The notes under the pieces are model-generated. The model made no database searches and was not told the origin of the DNA. It was given only the letters and a program-made list of their open reading frames with translations. Positions 24,087 to 33,597 of a stretch of 64,000 nt of DNA are shown here, piece by piece; position 1 is the stretch's first letter; every line of letters begins with the position of its first letter. The stretch covers positions 1,550,001 to 1,614,000 of the forward strand of contig NZ_LT629750.1 in NCBI RefSeq assembly GCF_900105125.1. Direction: 5' to 3'. The stretch comes from Bradyrhizobium canariense. Its GTDB lineage: Bacteria; Pseudomonadota; Alphaproteobacteria; Rhizobiales; Xanthobacteraceae. Both the position numbers and the translations under genes were made by a program.

Positions 24087-25334
24087 ATGGATCAGAATGC
24101 GCCGAGGGAGGCCGCCGCAACGACCCCGCTGAAACCGGCGCGCGTCGCGCTCAACGTGCTCGCGCTGTGTTTTGCGTTGTCAGTGGTCGGCCGCGGCCTC
24201 GGCGAGAGTTTCACGGTTTTTCTGAAGCCGATCTCGGAGAGTTTCGGCTGGGACCGCGCCGATGTTGTATCGGTCTATTCCCTCTCCGCGCTCGCGGGCG
24301 GATTGGCATCGCCCTTGATCGGCCGGCTGTTCGATCGATCGGGACCGCGCTCGGTTTATGCGCTGGGATTGTTGCTGCTTGGCGGCGCGTTTCTGATTGC
24401 AGCTTACTCAAAATATCTCTGGCAGTTCCAGTTCAGCCTTGGCCTGTGCGTCGGTGTCGGCATCGCCTTTATCGGCAACGTTCCGAATTCAATCCTGCTT
24501 GGCCGCTGGTTCGGCCCGCGATTGTCGACCGCAATGGCGGTTGTGTATTCCGCGACCGGCGCCGGCGTGTTGATCCTGTTGCCGGCGTCGCAAGTCCTGA
24601 TCGATCATTTCGGCTGGCGCGGCGCCTACCAGATCTTCGGCAGCGCCGCGCTTGTCCTGCTCGTGCCGCTGCTGCTGCTGCCCTGGCGCCTGTTCTCCAG
24701 CGGTTCACCGCACATCGTCAAGAAGAGCGACGCCAATTTTGTCGACCAAGGCTGGACCTTGCTGAGCGCGCTGCGGCATCACGCATTCTGGGCGCTGTTT
24801 GCAACTTTCTTCTTCACCGCGATCGGGATGTACGCCATCGCGCCGCAAGTGGTTGCCTATCTGATCGATGCCGGATTTCCACCGTTGCAGGCGGCGACCG
24901 CCTGGGGCTTCAGCGGCGTCGTGCTGCTGTTCGGCATGCTCGGCGTCAGCTGGCTCGACGGCATCATCGGCCGAAGGCCATCGGTGTTGCTCAGCTATGC
25001 CATCTCGATCGTCGGCATTGTCTTGCTCTGGCTGCTGCAATGGTATCCGAACATCTGGATGCTGACGGGCTTCGTCGTGTGTTTCGGCAGCATGATCGGC
25101 TCGCGCGGTCCGCTGCTCGCGGCCACCGCCATGAAGATCTTCCGCGGCGAACGGCTCGGAACCATCTACGGCACCATTACCATCGGCAGCGGCCTGGGAT
25201 CAGCGTTCGGCTCCTGGAGCGGAGGCCTGATCCACGACTGGAGCCACAGCTATAATCCGCTGATTGCGTTTGCGCTGGTCAGCGTGCTGCTGGGAATGAT
25301 TCCGTTCCTGGTCGTGCCTGCGCTGCGGCGCTAG
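24087..25334 (+). CDS. MFS transporter, 12 helices
   Basis: 415 residues from the ATG at 24087; the open frame extends into tyrS, but that part is not coding. Twelve hydrophobic helices in two halves separated by a cytoplasmic loop near residue 200. The major-facilitator motif A is seen as GRLFDRSGPRSVY after helix 2, and WLDGIIGRRPSVL after helix 8. The N-terminal GRGLGESFTVFLKPISESF resembles oxalate/formate-antiporter and monocarboxylate-type permeases. Substrate unknown. It begins 56 bases after tyrS and may be cotranscribed. Confidence 0.85.
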   Translation: MDQNAPREAAATTPLKPARVALNVLALCFALSVVGRGLGESFTVFLKPISESFGWDRADVVSVYSLSALAGGLASPLIGRLFDRSGPRSVYALGLLLLGGAFLIAAYSKYLWQFQFSLGLCVGVGIAFIGNVPNSILLGRWFGPRLSTAMAVVYSATGAGVLILLPASQVLIDHFGWRGAYQIFGSAALVLLVPLLLLPWRLFSSGSPHIVKKSDANFVDQGWTLLSALRHHAFWALFATFFFTAIGMYAIAPQVVAYLIDAGFPPLQAATAWGFSGVVLLFGMLGVSWLDGIIGRRPSVLLSYAISIVGIVLLWLLQWYPNIWMLTGFVVCFGSMIGSRGPLLAATAMKIFRGERLGTIYGTITIGSGLGSAFGSWSGGLIHDWSHSYNPLIAFALVSVLLGMIPFLVVPALRR

Positions 25335-25396
25335 GCTCGCAAGATCAACTAAGATGCCGCGGCATGGGATGCGATTCATCCCGGCGGACGATATCA

Positions 25397-25418
25397 ATTC
25401 CCGTGGTTTTACGGGAAT
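25397..25418. promoter_or_regulatory. Perfect inverted repeat before the chemoreceptor gene
   Basis: ATTCCCGT-ggtttt-ACGGGAAT, 94 bases before the chemoreceptor ATG and 63 after the MFS stop. It could be an operator or an mRNA hairpin. Confidence 0.35.
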
Positions 25419-25511
25419 CGCTCGATCGCGAGCGGCGGCCGATCTATGTTCACGATTGGTAAGCAGGTTCCTGATATCGGCTGTGGCTACACTTATGCCC
25501 CAGAGGTCGAA

Positions 25512-27206
25512 ATGAACCTGCTTAGCCGACTCAAAATCCGCACCAAACTCGCAAGCATGGTTGCCCTGGCGGCCCTCACCGTGTTCGCCATCATCGTACT
25601 GTCGGCTTCGCTGAGCGAAAGCCGCATGCTGGCGGACCGGGTCACGCAGATGCGTACGGCCGTCGACCTGCTGGTCGGCATGGCGCAGACGCTGCAGGAC
25701 GAGGTTGCGGCGGGAAAAATGACCCTCGCCGAGGCCAAGGAGCAGTTTCGGCAGCGTGGCCGGCGCATGACCTTCAACCAGGGACAAGGCTATCCAGTCG
25801 TTTACAATGCGGACACCTCGCTGGTGCTGAACGGTGCTAACGCTCAGCTCGAGGGTAAAATCACCGGCGCCAAGGACTCCAATGGTGTCGTGATCGCCGA
25901 TGCGCAGATCGCCGCCGCGCACCAGAGTGCCGAGGGAGCCACTGCCTCCTATCTCTACCCTCGTCCCGGCCAGACCGTTCCCGTTCGCAAAATGGTCTAT
26001 GCCCGCAGCTTTGCGCCATGGAACCTGGTGATGAGCTACGGACTCTATATCGATGATGTCGATGCCGACGTGAACGCGCTGCTGTGGCGGCTGGGCGCGA
26101 TCGGCGGCGGCCTCATGGTGCTGATGGGATTTTTGTCGTGGCTGATCGCCCGGGACGTGCTGGGAGCGCTGGAGCGCCAGAAGAACCGCATGCAGCGCAT
26201 CGCCGAAGGATCGCTTGACCAGCCGGTCGAAGAAACCGGACGCGGCGATGAAATCGGCCGCATGGCGGAAACGCTGGAAGTCTTGCGACAGACGGCGATG
26301 ACGGCGCGCAGCCTTGAAGCGGAGCAAGTCGCGGCGAAGCAGCGGGCCGAGAACGAGAAGCGGCAGGCTCTTATTGCGCTCGCCGACCGGTTCGACGCTT
26401 CGGTCGGCCAACTGGTCGGTCTGATGGCGTCCGGATCGACGGAACTGGAAAAGACCGCACAATCCATGACCGGCACGGCAGATCGCACCAATCAACGTGC
26501 GACGGTTGTAAGTTCGGCGGCGACGGAAGCCAGCACCCGCGTCCAGACGGTTGCCGCGGCAGCCGAGGAATTGTCCTCGTCGATCACCGAGATCAGCCGT
26601 CAGGTCGCGCAATCCGCAGCGATCACCAGCCGCGCTGTCGAAACCGCGCGGCGCACCGACACCACCGTGCGGGCGCTGGCCGATGGCGCCAAACAGATCG
26701 AACACGTCGCGGAACTGATTTCCAACATCGCGGGGCAGACCAACCTGCTGGCGCTCAACGCGACCATCGAAGCGGCGCGCGCCGGCGAAGCCGGCCGGGG
26801 CTTCGCCGTGGTGGCTGCCGAGGTCAAGAGTCTCGCCAGCCAGACCGCCGAAGCTACCAAGGAGATCGGCACCCGCATTACCCAGATTCAGAGCGCAACC
26901 AAGGAGGCCGTCGAGGCCATCCAGGGTATCACCGCCACGATCGAGGAAGTCAGCACGATCGCAACCACGATCGGCTCTGCGATCGAGGAACAAGGCGCGG
27001 CGACGGCAGAGATCGCGCGCAACGTCACGCAGACGGCGCAGGCGACCCAGGACGTAACGACAAACATTGGTGGCGTCAGCGCAGCGGCCAATGAGACCGG
27101 CGGCGCCGCCGGCCTGGTTCTCACCGCGGCCTCCGATCTCTCCAAGCAAGCCGAACAGCTGTCCGGCGAGGTCAACACCTTCCTGGCTGGCGTGCGCGCG
27201 GCCTAG
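25512..27206 (+). CDS. Methyl-accepting chemotaxis protein with a single-Cache sensor
   Basis: 564 residues from the ATG at 25512 ([13 protein letters not shown], behind AGAGG); an upstream in-frame start adds only a non-conserved stretch. Helix 1 (about 12-34) enters a periplasmic sensor of some 150 residues with [15 protein letters not shown] and a late [19 protein letters not shown], as in Cache-type sensors of small ligands. Helix 2 (about 195-217) leads to a HAMP domain, then a signalling coiled coil with the hairpin tip [22 protein letters not shown] sequence (INGQ type, [14 protein letters not shown]). It passes attractant or repellent signals to CheA/CheW. No C-terminal NWETF-type tether for CheR. 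Ligand unknown. Confidence 0.92.
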   Translation: MNLLSRLKIRTKLASMVALAALTVFAIIVLSASLSESRMLADRVTQMRTAVDLLVGMAQTLQDEVAAGKMTLAEAKEQFRQRGRRMTFNQGQGYPVVYNADTSLVLNGANAQLEGKITGAKDSNGVVIADAQIAAAHQSAEGATASYLYPRPGQTVPVRKMVYARSFAPWNLVMSYGLYIDDVDADVNALLWRLGAIGGGLMVLMGFLSWLIARDVLGALERQKNRMQRIAEGSLDQPVEETGRGDEIGRMAETLEVLRQTAMTARSLEAEQVAAKQRAENEKRQALIALADRFDASVGQLVGLMASGSTELEKTAQSMTGTADRTNQRATVVSSAATEASTRVQTVAAAAEELSSSITEISRQVAQSAAITSRAVETARRTDTTVRALADGAKQIEHVAELISNIAGQTNLLALNATIEAARAGEAGRGFAVVAAEVKSLASQTAEATKEIGTRITQIQSATKEAVEAIQGITATIEEVSTIATTIGSAIEEQGAATAEIARNVTQTAQATQDVTTNIGGVSAAANETGGAAGLVLTAASDLSKQAEQLSGEVNTFLAGVRAA

Positions 27207-27217
27207 TGTCGGATCCG

Positions 27218-27252
27218 GATTCGCAGGTCGCGTTAGCGCGACCTTGCGAACC
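27218..27252. repeat. Long hairpin after the chemoreceptor gene
   Basis: AGGTCGCG-ttag-CGCGACCT (27225-27244), extended by TTCGC/GCGAA outer bases, 12 bases past the stop codon. A perfect stem without a T run; may act as a transcript end or be a dispersed repeat. Confidence 0.6.
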
Positions 27253-27317
27253 GGTTTGCCTCGCCACAAACGCTTCCGTGCTGGCGCTGAGATCAAGCTC
27301 AAACAAGATGAAATCGT

Positions 27318-27336
27318 GATCCGATCCAATCGGATC
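27318..27336. repeat. Short palindrome of the GATCCGAT type
   Basis: GATCCGAT-cca-ATCGGATC, a perfect 8-base inverted repeat between the converging chemoreceptor and AsmA-like genes, set in a CTCAAACAAGATGAAATCGT context that looks like a rhizobial dispersed element. Confidence 0.55.
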
Positions 27337-27430
27337 ATGATCCCGGCAATGCCCCGATAACTCGCGGCCGATCATCCGGCATCGCGCGCAACAGCAGTTG
27401 CACCGAACTCCGTGTCGCGCCGCCGGACGA

Positions 27431-30400
27431 TCAGTTGTTGGTGGGGAATTCGACCGGATTGTTTGGCTTACCGGTATTGAACTCAAATATCTTTCTGAGC
27501 ACGCCCGGGGCCATTGCCGAAATCGGATTAACGCGCAGCACCGGCTGGCCGAGTGTGCCGACGACCTCGTAGGTGACCCCGATCAGCCCCTCATTGCTGC
27601 CACCGCCCAGAAAAATACCGAGCACCGGAATCTGGCCGAACATGTTGTTCAGCCCGTACATCGGAACGAAGGTGCCGCTCATGCGCACCTGGTTTCCGGA
27701 ATCGATGCTGCCTTCGATGGTTCCACCGATCATCGGCCCTTTCAGGACGCCTTCCCGGACCGTGAACTGTCCGTTTTGCCGGGTAAACTCCGCGCGCAAT
27801 CCCGAGAAGGAAATGCCGTTCTGGACTCCGGCGGGGCCGCCAGCGGCGACACGATCAAGCGCGGCTTCGCCTTTGATGGAAAAATCGCGAACCAGTACTC
27901 GTCCTTCCCTGGCGCCGGGTTCGACGGTTGGAGGGTCCATCGCCATTGAAAGCTGGCCGCCGATCATCTTGGCGTAGGTGTCGGTGAAGCGGAACAGCGC
28001 GCCGGCGTCACTGGTCTCGAGATAAATCATGTCGTGCGCCTGCCCCTGCGTGCGCCCGCGCAGATCGCCCGTCAGCGGGGTATCGCGTCCGAGCTTGCCG
28101 GTCAGCGCAAAGCTTCTGATCGTGCCACTGCGCCGGGATAGCTTGGCGTCAACACTGCGCAGCGCCTCGCCATCATAGCCCATGACCGCGCCGAGCTTCA
28201 GGTCTACGTCAAAATCGATGTTCTTGGTTTTGGCTTTGGCGTCTGTCTCCTTGCCCGATATCGCGGACTTGAGAAAGCCGCGGCCATCGAACACATCGCC
28301 GCGCATGGTCACCTTTAAAACGCCATCGGAACCGCGGTCGGCTTTCAGCGATGCCTTGTCGCCATCGGACGGAGCATAGGTCGGGAAGTTGGCGTTCATC
28401 AGGTCGCCATTCTGGTCGACCTCGAGCGATCCCTTGATCGACACGCCGCCGCCGTCGATGACGATGTCCTCGAGGCGGGTCGATTGCGGCTTTGGCACCA
28501 CGTTGAAAACGGCATGAGTCGACTTGCCCGGCAGCTTGACCCAGCCCGGCAGGATATTGTCGAGTTTCAGCGCGGTCAGATCGGCGTCGATGCCGACACG
28601 GCTGTCATGGTCCGGCCCCCCGATCTTCCCCGACACCTTGACCGGAATCGCCCCGCTCACGGCGGGGCCGAGATCGAAACCGAGGCGCGCGCGGCTCGCG
28701 TCATCGAGCGTCGCCTGCAACTTGATATCGGCATCGCCCTCGCTCGGCTTGCGATAATCGAGCGAAGCCGGTTGCCCATTGATCTTGACGTCGCCCTTGA
28801 CCTGATAGCCCTGATTGTTGGCTACCACCTTCAATGTGTTGGCCTCGAGCTTCTGGTTCATCATCAGTTTGTCGGCGGCAAATCCGCCAAGGTCCGCCGT
28901 AATGGTGTAGGTCGTGTCGGCCTTGGTGAGTTCGCGCTTGATCGGCAAGCCGAGCGTGACCAGCGCGGACACCGTTCCCTTGCTCGAATTGGGATCGATC
29001 AACGTGCCGGAAAACTCGCTGAGGCGGTCCGAGGCGAGAATTTCGGCCGCCGCCGGCACCGGACCGTCAATCTTGAATCTGACCTTTGCCGGCGAAGGCT
29101 TGGGCGCCATATCCGGCACCTCGAACACGAAATCGGAGATGTTGAGCTTGCGGCCCGCAGGGGTATCCACGGCGGCCTGCCCGATCGTCACCGTCGCGGT
29201 CCGGCCAGTGACATGGACTTTCAAATCCGCATCGTGCACCGACGGTAGATCATCCACCGGATGCAGCGACACGCCACTGGCGACGATGTTGACGGAAAGG
29301 CCGTCATCGGGAATCGGCGGACCTCGCCGCGAGAGATTGTGGACCGGCGAATTGACACCGATCTCGATACGTTGAAGCGAGCCGCGCTCGACCCGGTCGA
29401 TGACCCATTCCCGAACCTCCGGGACGATCAGGGCCGGCCATATCTGTTTGAGTTGCGACGCCGACATCGGCGTTCCCGCGAAACCGAGTTGCAACCGTGG
29501 CTCGCCCGCATAGTCTACGCTGCCGGTGCCGGCGACGCCGATTTCACCATTGCTGATGTCGGCCTGGGTGAGCAACACGCGGTGCTTTTCCGTATCGAAC
29601 CGCATCGCGATTGCAATGCGGTTGAAGATCAGCGGCTGTTCATCGTCGCTTCCCGCGAGCACGATGGTGCCGCCGCTGAGGCCCATCTGCCAGTCGGTAA
29701 CGTTGTCATTGGGCGGCTCGAGATGGGCCAGCAGCGTGATCCGGTTCGCGCCCGAGATGATCTTGAATGGCGCCAGCAACACGCGTCGTCCGGCATCCCA
29801 TTCGAGATCGACCTCAGCCGAATCGATCGCCATTGGGTAATCGGGCGTATCGCTGTCGATGATGTGCCCTTCGCCCGCACGTATCTTGCCGCGGAAATAA
29901 GTCGGCATGCCGTCCCGGCCGAGTTCACCTTTCAACTCGCCCGACAGCAGCAAATCGGCGCTGTAGGTCAGGTCCTTCAGCCGCAGCGCCAGCAGGATAT
30001 TGCTCGTCGAGACCTTGTCGGCACGAATATCAACCGATCGCACGCCATTCGCGGGCGCCCCGACCGCAACACGCAGCGACCACGCATGGCTGCCCTCTTC
30101 GCCGACGCTCAGCGCCACGCCGCCGCCGCTGGGCCGGCGAAGGCTAAGGGTGATGTTATCGAAGTTCCATTTGTTGCCGCGCTGCTGATCGTCAACGATC
30201 AGGTTTCCGTTCTTCAAACCGATTTCGTTGAGGTTTTGACCGTCCAGCCCGGTCAGGCTGAGACTGTCGAGCCAATCGAGGCCGGCAAGCAAGCCGCTTG
30301 GTGCGTTACGGTTATCGGTAACAATTGTCGTCGTGCCGGGCTGAGCGGCTGATGAGGGCGGGGAAACTGCGGCCGGAGGCTGCGAGGCCGCGGGCTGGCC

Positions 30401-31072
30401 CGGTGATGGCGGCAGCGTTCCGAGTTGTCGCTTCGAGGTAACGCCGGTTGCGATCGGTCGCGCGTTGTCGCCGGTGGAAACCGTCACGTAGCCATCCGGG
30501 GTAATGCGCACCGCAAGTGTGGCGTCCACCAGATTGAGGCTTTCGGCGCGAAGCTGGCCCATCAGCAGCGCGGTGCCCGACAATCTCACTTCGGCCTTCG
30601 GCGCGCTCGCCACGATGGCATGGTCGCGGTCCCTGACGATGATGTCCCGGATTCGCACCGCAATACGGATTCTGCCGGCACGCTCGATCTGGGTGCCGCC
30701 GACCTCGACGGTGTTATCGTGACCGATATTTTCCTCGATCGCCGCCGCCAGCCATGGCGTCGCCATGTCGAGATTGATCGGACCTGCACCAAGCCGCCAC
30801 CACAGCGCGCCGAAGCTTCCGCCGAAGATCACCATCAAGACCGCGATCACGATGGCGAGGCGCTTCACCCAGCGTTCACTCGCAAGCCATCGGCCCAGCG
30901 CCCCCACGCGATCGCCCAAGCGGTGGTAGCCGGAGTTCGAGCGCGACAGCAGCCGGCGGGCGCGGTGGCAGGCCACCTCGTCATGCTCTTGGTCCCAATC
31001 GGCATCATCCAACACGGAGGGTTGGACGTCAGCACTGGGACTGGACCCCTGGGGCGACGTATTCCTTGCCAT
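27431..31072 (-). CDS. Giant AsmA-like protein (DUF3971 / YhdP class)
   Basis: About 1213 residues from the ATG at 31072. Alternatives are an ATG at 31159 with a better GAGGA site, and the frame opens at 31213; start is uncertain. A cytoplasmic basic N-terminus precedes one transmembrane helix (about 66-91, RLAIVIAVLMVIFGGSFGAL), leaving more than 1100 residues in the periplasm. Repeating beta-rich segments with DUF3971 and AsmA-C-like sequence, including NISFSGLRAEFTRQNGQFTV near the end. Such proteins form groove-shaped bridges between membranes and take part in phospholipid transport to the outer membrane. It ends in a hydrophobic MFGQIPVLGIFLGGGSNEG region. Confidence 0.85.
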   Translation of the reverse strand: MARNTSPQGSSPSADVQPSVLDDADWDQEHDEVACHRARRLLSRSNSGYHRLGDRVGALGRWLASERWVKRLAIVIAVLMVIFGGSFGALWWRLGAGPINLDMATPWLAAAIEENIGHDNTVEVGGTQIERAGRIRIAVRIRDIIVRDRDHAIVASAPKAEVRLSGTALLMGQLRAESLNLVDATLAVRITPDGYVTVSTGDNARPIATGVTSKRQLGTLPPSPGQPAASQPPAAVSPPSSAAQPGTTTIVTDNRNAPSGLLAGLDWLDSLSLTGLDGQNLNEIGLKNGNLIVDDQQRGNKWNFDNITLSLRRPSGGGVALSVGEEGSHAWSLRVAVGAPANGVRSVDIRADKVSTSNILLALRLKDLTYSADLLLSGELKGELGRDGMPTYFRGKIRAGEGHIIDSDTPDYPMAIDSAEVDLEWDAGRRVLLAPFKIISGANRITLLAHLEPPNDNVTDWQMGLSGGTIVLAGSDDEQPLIFNRIAIAMRFDTEKHRVLLTQADISNGEIGVAGTGSVDYAGEPRLQLGFAGTPMSASQLKQIWPALIVPEVREWVIDRVERGSLQRIEIGVNSPVHNLSRRGPPIPDDGLSVNIVASGVSLHPVDDLPSVHDADLKVHVTGRTATVTIGQAAVDTPAGRKLNISDFVFEVPDMAPKPSPAKVRFKIDGPVPAAAEILASDRLSEFSGTLIDPNSSKGTVSALVTLGLPIKRELTKADTTYTITADLGGFAADKLMMNQKLEANTLKVVANNQGYQVKGDVKINGQPASLDYRKPSEGDADIKLQATLDDASRARLGFDLGPAVSGAIPVKVSGKIGGPDHDSRVGIDADLTALKLDNILPGWVKLPGKSTHAVFNVVPKPQSTRLEDIVIDGGGVSIKGSLEVDQNGDLMNANFPTYAPSDGDKASLKADRGSDGVLKVTMRGDVFDGRGFLKSAISGKETDAKAKTKNIDFDVDLKLGAVMGYDGEALRSVDAKLSRRSGTIRSFALTGKLGRDTPLTGDLRGRTQGQAHDMIYLETSDAGALFRFTDTYAKMIGGQLSMAMDPPTVEPGAREGRVLVRDFSIKGEAALDRVAAGGPAGVQNGISFSGLRAEFTRQNGQFTVREGVLKGPMIGGTIEGSIDSGNQVRMSGTFVPMYGLNNMFGQIPVLGIFLGGGSNEGLIGVTYEVVGTLGQPVLRVNPISAMAPGVLRKIFEFNTGKPNNPVEFPTNN

Positions 31073-31365
31073 TGCCTCTCGGTCGCAGCGCTGATTGTAA
31101 GATCGATCGCCGTCAAGGGCACACTCGTCGGTATGTAACGAGCGCTCTTGTACCGGCATCGCTGCCAATCCTCGATTGATATCGTTACCCGTCGTCCGGC
31201 CCAACGAGCACATTCAACGAGCGGACGAGTGATGTCTCGAATTCCGTGTAAACCTTACTCCGCGGCCGTCAGATCTGCCCAGCGACCTACTCGATTCGAG
31301 CTTGCCAGGACACCGCCTGCAATTGCCTAATGGTTGACCCGTCGAAAGCGACGAAAGGAAGGCGT

Positions 31366-32088
31366 ATGTCCAAGAAAACGCGTAAGAAATCCTCCAAGAC
31401 GTCGTCCGGCAAGCTGGCCCGCGCCGAATCTGCCGCAGCCGCCGAAAAGCCGGCCACGAAAAAGCGTCAGACTGCCGCAGCGATCAAGTCGGCCAAGAGA
31501 ACTCTCAAGAAAACCGGCAAGAAAACCGGCAAGCAACCTCGCAACGCCGTCCCAGCAGCATCGCATCAAGCCCCGTCCAAAAGGTTAAAATCGCCGGCAT
31601 CGAAGCCCGCCGCCGCAAAGTTCGGTAATTTGGCGGAGGGGTCGAAAGCGCCGGCCTTCCGGTTGCCGCGCGACGGCGGCGAGACCGTTTCGCTGTCCGA
31701 TTTCGCAGGCCGCAAGCTCGTGCTGTTTTTCTACCCGCGCGCGGATACCCCGGGCTGCACCAAAGAGGCCATCGATTTCACCCGGCTGGCCGAGGCTTTC
31801 GCTGCCAACCAGACCGCCGTGCTCGGCGTCTCGGCCGACCCGCTCAAGGCCCAGGAATCCTTTCGGAACAAGCACCAGTTATCGGTTCCTCTTGCCTCGG
31901 ATGAGAAGCACGAGATGCTGGAGGCCTATGGCGCCTGGGGCGAAAAATCCATGTATGGCAGGAGCTTCCTTGGGGTATTTCGGACAACGGTTCTGATCGG
32001 CCCCGACGGCCGGGTGGTGAGGATCTGGCGCAATGTGAAGGTCGACGGCCACGCCGACGAGGTCCTCGCGGCCGTCCGGGCGGCCTGA
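31366..32088 (+). CDS. bcp: Bcp/PrxQ-type peroxiredoxin with a lysine-rich N-terminal extension
   Basis: 240 residues from the ATG at 31366, behind AAGGAAGG. Residues 1-84 are Lys/Ala/Ser-rich, likely disordered and nucleic-acid-binding in character; they are not part of the family fold. The thioredoxin-fold domain begins about residue 85 (KFGNLAEGSKAPAFRLP) and holds the peroxidatic Cys131 in YPRADTPGCTKEA. Bcp reduces hydroperoxides. The usual resolving Cys five residues later is Ile here, and Cys131 is the only cysteine in the whole protein, so a one-cysteine mechanism with an external thiol is expected. Stands alone. Confidence 0.9.
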   Translation: MSKKTRKKSSKTSSGKLARAESAAAAEKPATKKRQTAAAIKSAKRTLKKTGKKTGKQPRNAVPAASHQAPSKRLKSPASKPAAAKFGNLAEGSKAPAFRLPRDGGETVSLSDFAGRKLVLFFYPRADTPGCTKEAIDFTRLAEAFAANQTAVLGVSADPLKAQESFRNKHQLSVPLASDEKHEMLEAYGAWGEKSMYGRSFLGVFRTTVLIGPDGRVVRIWRNVKVDGHADEVLAAVRAA

Positions 32089-32189
32089 TTTGCGCGACTC
32101 CGTTTCCTGAAAATTAACCATGAGAAGGTCAAATCGGCTCCGTCAATTCAGCCGTACGGGACTCATCTCCGACCGGCGCGGGAGTGCCG

Positions 32190-33566
32190 ATGTCGTACCG
32201 TTCCGGTCATCATTCCGACTATCCCCAACATCATCCACAAGACCATGGCAGGACCTCGGCTCGGCGCCCGGCGGTAAGCCACGCGCCCGCCGCTGTGCCC
32301 CGCGCGCAAAACGGCTACACCCTCGTCCACGCCGGTAAGCAGGTCCGGTTTGGTCCGGTGGTGTTTTGGATCGTGGTCGGCACGGTAGTCGTGCTCGGCA
32401 TGTGGTCGGCCGCAACTGCGACCTATTTTGCCTTCCGCGACGATGTGCTCACGCGTCTGATCGCGCGCCAGGCGGAGATGCAATACGCCTACGAAGATCG
32501 CATCGCCGAACTGCGCACCAAGGTCGATCGCACCACCAGCCGCCAACTGCTTGACCAGGAACAATTCGACAAGAAGCTCGACCAGATCATGCGGCGTCAG
32601 ACCGCGCTGGAAGCGCGCGCCACCGCGCTTGGCGCCATGCCGGACACCCAAAGCACTGGATCGATCGCGGGATCGATCAGGCCACCGTCGCGCGGAGCCG
32701 GGGCGAATGACGGGGTTTCCACGGCCACGCCGAAGCCCTCGCCGATCAGCGACACCGTCATTTTCGTAGCGCCTCCCGACCGTGAAGCACGGCTGGAATC
32801 GCGTGCGCCCGTCATCGCCAAGCCGAACCCCAATCAGTTCGCTCAGGTTCAGGGCGTCGAGAACGTACTTACCCGTCTGCAGACTTCGCTCGATCAGGTC
32901 GAAACCCGCCAGATGGCGGCGCTTAACTCGGCCGAGGACGGCATAGAATCGCGCGTGCGCCGGATGCGCGGCGTCATCACCGATCTCGGCCTCGATATGG
33001 CGCAACTGGACGCCGCCACACCGCGCGCCGGCATGGGCGGCCCGTACGTTCCCGTCAAACTTCCGGCCGACGCGGGCCCGTTCGAGCGGCAGCTCTACCG
33101 GATCAACATCACCCGTGCGCAAATGGATCGTCTGAACCGGGTGCTGGCGCTGGTGCCGTATCGCAAGCCGGTCGTCGGTGAAGTTGAATTCACCTCGGGG
33201 TTTGGGATCCGCAGCGATCCGTTCCTCGGCCGACCCGCCATGCACACCGGCCTCGATTTCCGCGCTGCCATGGGCGATCCGGTGCGCGCGACCGCCAATG
33301 GCAAAGTGGCGTCGGCGGGATGGGCCGGTGGCTATGGCCGTATGGTTGAAATCGATCACGGCAATGGCCTGTCGACCCGCTACGGCCATATGTCGGAGAT
33401 CGACGTCAAGGTCGGCGAACCCATCAAGATCGGACAGGTGATCGGCGCCGTCGGCTCAACCGGCCGCTCGACCGGTCCGCATTTGCACTATGAAACCCGG
33501 ATCGACGGCGAAGCGGTCGACCCGCAGAAATTCCTGCGGGCCGGTGTTCGCTTGAGCGCCGGTTGA
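32190..33566 (+). CDS. Membrane-anchored M23 (LytM/DacP-like) endopeptidase or divisome activator
   Basis: 458 residues from the ATG at 32190 (behind GGGAG); a GTG at 32184 is also possible. A cytoplasmic His/Pro-rich tail leads to one transmembrane helix (about 54-76), then a periplasmic coiled coil (residues 90-150) and a linker. The M23 domain occupies about 330-450: SGFGIRSDPFLGRPAMHTGLDF holds the first His/Asp zinc ligands (shown in part), and TGPHLHYETR supplies the last two, so the zinc site looks complete. Likely cleaves peptidoglycan cross-links or activates amidases in cell division. An AMIN-amidase lies 11 kb away in the same window. Confidence 0.9.
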   Translation: MSYRSGHHSDYPQHHPQDHGRTSARRPAVSHAPAAVPRAQNGYTLVHAGKQVRFGPVVFWIVVGTVVVLGMWSAATATYFAFRDDVLTRLIARQAEMQYAYEDRIAELRTKVDRTTSRQLLDQEQFDKKLDQIMRRQTALEARATALGAMPDTQSTGSIAGSIRPPSRGAGANDGVSTATPKPSPISDTVIFVAPPDREARLESRAPVIAKPNPNQFAQVQGVENVLTRLQTSLDQVETRQMAALNSAEDGIESRVRRMRGVITDLGLDMAQLDAATPRAGMGGPYVPVKLPADAGPFERQLYRINITRAQMDRLNRVLALVPYRKPVVGEVEFTSGFGIRSDPFLGRPAMHTGLDFRAAMGDPVRATANGKVASAGWAGGYGRMVEIDHGNGLSTRYGHMSEIDVKVGEPIKIGQVIGAVGSTGRSTGPHLHYETRIDGEAVDPQKFLRAGVRLSAG

Positions 33567-33597
33567 GACACCTGCCGCGGGCGGATCAGCCGGGCGA

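Noticed and set aside
25200..27338. 712-residue open frame antisense to the chemoreceptor gene
   Set aside because: It is a GC-driven mirror of a real gene with clear Cache, HAMP and signalling domains, and its own translation shows no known domain.
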